This document shows positions 4,789 to 5,727 of a stretch of 5,727 nucleotides of DNA, piece after piece (the first letter of the stretch is position 1; the number at the start of each line of letters is the position of its first letter). Origin of the DNA: Faecalibacterium sp. UBA1819 (GTDB lineage: Bacteria > Bacillota > Clostridia > Oscillospirales > Ruminococcaceae); the NCBI GenBank assembly GCA_002315015.1, contig DCEX01000022.1:51882-57608 (forward strand), given 5' to 3'. Below the pieces are notes generated by a model. That model made no database searches and was not told where the DNA came from. It saw nothing but the letters and a program-made list of their open reading frames with translations. A program made the translations under genes and the position numbers.

Positions 4789-5727
4789 ATGTCTGTGAAA
4801 CCAAAAGTGATTTTGCCGCCTTTGCTTCGGCAGCCTCTTCGCAGTCAGGCCCGTCGCTGGGGACTGCGCCTTCTCAAGCCGCTTGCCTGTCTGGTGATGG
4901 GCTTTTTATCCTCGGGTGCGGTGCTGTTTGGCAGTATGCATCCGCTGGGCCTTTGCTTTGCGGCCAGTGTCCCTGCGCCGCTGGCTATTTTTGCGGCGCT
5001 GGGGGCCGGTGCAGGGTACACGTTCTTTTTAGACCTCACCGCGGCCAGTGCCTATTTTCTGGCCTTGGCAGGCGTTGCGCTGCTGCGCGCTTTAGCCGAT
5101 TGGAAGCACTGGGAGGAAGCGCCGCTGTTTGCGGCCACGGCGGGTGCGCTGTGCTTTACTTTTATCCGCACCGGTTTAAGCCTATTGGAAGATCGTGCCT
5201 TGCTCTCCATTTTGCTCACTTGTGCCGAGGGAATGCTCATCTTGGGCATGTCTTACTTACTGTCCGCTTTTTTTGCGCTTAAAGTTTACACCCTGCGTCA
5301 AACGGATTATGAGCAAAACGCCGCCATCTGCTTTGCCTTTATGGCGTTTTTGGCCGTGTTCACGCCCTACTCGGTGCTGGGGCTGATGCCCGCAAGAATT
5401 TTAGCGGCGCTGGCGGTGCTGTGTGCTTCGTGGCGTTATGGAGCATCCGGCGCAGCCATTACGGGTGTGGCGGTGATTGCTGCGCTCACGATGTGCGACG
5501 CTTCGTCTTTGTTTGCTGCGGCGGGCATTGCGGTGGGAGGCCTGTGCGCCGGTTTATTTGCGGGACAATTGCGGCTGCCTTCGGCGGTTGCGTTTTGTGC
5601 GGCGGGATTTTTAGGCGTTTTGTGTGCGCCGATGCCGGGTGCAGGGCTTTTATATATGGTAGAGCTTTTGACTGCTTCCGTTCTTTTTATTTTCATTCCG
5701 CTGCGTTTGGCGCTTCGGCTGCCGCAG
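4789..5727 (+). CDS. spoIIE: Stage II sporulation protein E, N-terminal membrane domain (runs off window)
   Basis: 313 codons are open to the window edge with no stop. A basic N-terminus (residues 1-30, rich in R and K) is followed by about ten hydrophobic segments, roughly at 30-48, 52-76, 84-103, 112-130, 137-165, 178-199, 201-214, 219-236, 239-258, 263-282 and 286-306. This layout, with MHPLGLCFAAS, RYGASGAAITGVAVIAAL and GIAVGGLCAGLFAG, fits the polytopic domain of SpoIIE. The family protein is about 800 aa; its FtsZ-interacting centre and C-terminal PP2C phosphatase would lie beyond the window. In Bacillus it sits at the asymmetric septum and dephosphorylates SpoIIAA to release sigma-F. 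The ATG follows a moderate site (AGCAGG, 10 nt away). An in-frame TTG at 4783 is a less likely start. It is divergent from msrAB. The call rests on the membrane pattern and family resemblance, since the phosphatase is not visible. Confidence 0.85.
   Translation, partial: MSVKPKVILPPLLRQPLRSQARRWGLRLLKPLACLVMGFLSSGAVLFGSMHPLGLCFAASVPAPLAIFAALGAGAGYTFFLDLTAASAYFLALAGVALLRALADWKHWEEAPLFAATAGALCFTFIRTGLSLLEDRALLSILLTCAEGMLILGMSYLLSAFFALKVYTLRQTDYEQNAAICFAFMAFLAVFTPYSVLGLMPARILAALAVLCASWRYGASGAAITGVAVIAALTMCDASSLFAAAGIAVGGLCAGLFAGQLRLPSAVAFCAAGFLGVLCAPMPGAGLLYMVELLTASVLFIFIPLRLALRLPQ

Noticed and set aside
4779..5282. 167-codon plus-strand frame starting with TTG
   Set aside because: It overlaps the start of spoIIE in another frame. 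The spoIIE frame has the hydrophobic periodicity of a membrane protein and stays open to the window end, while this frame is Cys/Arg-rich and lacks family signatures.

Overview
The window reads as chromosomal DNA from a spore-forming Gram-positive anaerobe, most likely a Clostridia member (Oscillospirales/Ruminococcaceae-like). The grounds are an AbrB-family regulator with a clostridial-type cysteine tail, a SpoIIE sporulation protein, GGAGG-type ribosome sites, sigma-A-like promoters and intrinsic terminators with T-runs. The taxonomic placement is inference. I see no insertion sequence, phage gene, CRISPR array, rRNA or tRNA. All five genes belong to recognised families, so I cannot honestly claim a new biological system. 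The items most worth attention are regulatory DNA.

Layout, left to right. Positions 1-56 hold the probable last codons of an upstream plus-strand gene and its terminator. A short abrB-like gene (122-379, minus) follows, with a near-consensus sigma-A promoter whose -35 box sits at the centre of a 21-bp palindrome. Positions 441-562 are AT-rich and carry repeated GTGAAAA and TTCAAG motifs plus a perfect Spo0A-box-like heptamer. Next is trpS (563-1564, minus; tryptophanyl-tRNA synthetase). A 249-bp intergenic region fires trpS leftward and gltX rightward from promoters whose -35 hexamers touch. gltX (1814-3268, plus; glutamyl-tRNA synthetase) converges on msrAB across one shared bidirectional terminator. 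msrAB (3369-4496, minus) encodes a lipoprotein-anchored MsrA-MsrB methionine sulfoxide reductase. Its promoter overlaps a Fur/PerR-like AT-rich inverted repeat. The window ends inside spoIIE (4789 onward, plus), of which only the polytopic membrane domain is present.

The genes do not form one pathway. The two aminoacyl-tRNA synthetases are housekeeping translation genes and may be balanced through their face-to-face promoters. AbrB-like regulation and SpoIIE both belong to transition-state and sporulation physiology, where in Bacillus Spo0A links abrB repression to spoIIE activation. MsrAB protects extracytoplasmic proteins from oxidation and carries the clearest sign of stress- or metal-responsive control.
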